Source: Pseudomonadales bacterium (GTDB lineage: Bacteria; Pseudomonadota; Gammaproteobacteria; Pseudomonadales; IMCC2047). Taken from it: 6,160 nt of DNA. Below the pieces are notes generated by a model. It was given only the letters and a program-made list of their open reading frames with translations, had not been told where the DNA came from and searched no databases. Location: positions 1 through 6,160 of the forward strand of contig JAIPFG010000196.1 of the NCBI GenBank assembly GCA_021736745.1. The letters run 5' to 3'. The first letter of the stretch is position 1. Every line of letters starts with the position of its first letter. This document shows, piece after piece, positions 5,650-6,160 of the stretch. Both the position numbers and the translations under genes were made by a program.

Positions 5650-5670
5650 TTCTGTCAGGTTAAAGCCGGG

Positions 5671-6160
5671 ATGAATTCTTCTTTACCGACAATACTCGTC
5701 AATGGGCAAGTTTCAGAACAAATTTCGGTTCTGGATCGTGGTCTTGCATACGGCCATGGGCTTTTTGAAACGGTACGTGTGGATAATGGGAAGCCTTTGC
5801 TTTTAACTCAACACCTGGAACGACTCAAAGCCGGTTGTGATCGACTTTATATCGAATGGCCAGAGAAAACCGAATCAATCTTGACCCAGGAAATAACGCA
5901 ACTCTGTGCTGGCGCTAATGCGATGGTAAAAATTATTGTGACTGCCGGGTCCAGCGGATTGGGCTATGCGATACCGGAGGTACAGACTCCATTAAGGCTG
6001 GTGATTCGATTTGCGCTACCTGATTATCCTCTTGAATATCAAACTAAAGGGATTGCCGTTTGTACCTGCGATTACCGCTTGGGATATCAGGCAGAGTTGG
6101 CTGGACTGAAACACCTTAATCGACTGGATCAAGTTCTGGCGAGTACCGAATGGCGAGGCT
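5671..6160 (+). CDS. pabC: Aminodeoxychorismate lyase, 5' part (cut by the window end)
   Basis: PabC is a pyridoxal-phosphate enzyme of fold type IV that converts 4-amino-4-deoxychorismate to p-aminobenzoate and pyruvate in folate synthesis. The visible 163 residues begin MNSSLPTILVNGQ and contain the family motifs DRGLAYGHGLFETVRV (22-37), the HLERLKAGCDRL segment (48-59), KIIVTAGSSGLGY (87-99) and GLKHLNRLDQVLA (145-157), whose Lys147 should bind the cofactor. The frame is open to the last base, so roughly the C-terminal 40 percent is missing. His29 replaces the more usual Asp in the YGDG motif. D-amino acid and branched-chain aminotransferases share the fold, but the KHLNRL motif and the position after fabF indicate PabC. 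A modest AGGT at 5657-5660 lies 10 bases before the ATG. Confidence 0.93.
   Translation, partial: MNSSLPTILVNGQVSEQISVLDRGLAYGHGLFETVRVDNGKPLLLTQHLERLKAGCDRLYIEWPEKTESILTQEITQLCAGANAMVKIIVTAGSSGLGYAIPEVQTPLRLVIRFALPDYPLEYQTKGIAVCTCDYRLGYQAELAGLKHLNRLDQVLASTEWRG

Noticed and set aside
1..6160. Mobile element, CRISPR array, phage or defence genes
   Set aside because: No repeat arrays, transposase-like frames, terminal repeats or compositional break were seen; all genes belong to one conserved housekeeping cluster.

Overview
The window is an ordinary bacterial housekeeping locus: the yceD-rpmF-plsX-fabD-fabG-acpP-fabF-pabC cluster, with every gene on the plus strand. It links a ribosome-related pair (YceD and ribosomal protein L32) to the core of type II fatty acid synthesis, and ends inside the folate gene pabC. 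The protein sequences and gene order indicate a gammaproteobacterium. fabD follows plsX directly, with no fabH between them, which is the Pseudomonas-type order rather than the Escherichia coli order. Protein-coding DNA looks moderate in G+C and several gaps are clearly A+T-rich. I would guess a marine Pseudomonadales/Cellvibrionales-like lineage, but this is inference and no marker fixes the genus.

Layout. Positions 1-157 hold no convincing gene. They contain a long inverted repeat (11-50), a small terminator-like hairpin with a T-run (70-95), and a near-consensus sigma-70 promoter (120-148) whose predicted start site falls about 3 bases before the yceD ATG. yceD (158-673) and rpmF (728-907) follow, then plsX (946-1965, start uncertain). 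A 106-base A+T-rich gap with several dyads precedes fabD (2072-3004) and fabG (3031-3771). A 224-base leader with possible promoters precedes acpP (3996-4229), which ends at a strong intrinsic terminator (4249-4284). fabF (4371-5612), a small hairpin, and the 5' part of pabC (5671 to the window end) complete it.

How the genes work together. FabD loads malonate onto the acyl carrier protein AcpP, FabF condenses malonyl-ACP with the growing chain, and FabG reduces the resulting 3-ketoacyl-ACP. PlsX diverts finished acyl chains from ACP to acyl-phosphate for phospholipid synthesis. The dehydratase, enoyl reductase and initiating condensing enzyme must be encoded elsewhere. The promoter at the head of the cluster has a G+C-rich discriminator, which fits growth-rate or stringent control of both ribosome and membrane synthesis. 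The isolated acpP unit fits the need for far more ACP than enzymes.

I found no undescribed system. The points worth a second look are regulatory: the possible leaderless yceD message, the weakly signalled plsX start with an overlapping micro-ORF, the dyads ahead of fabD, and the structured DNA at the left edge.
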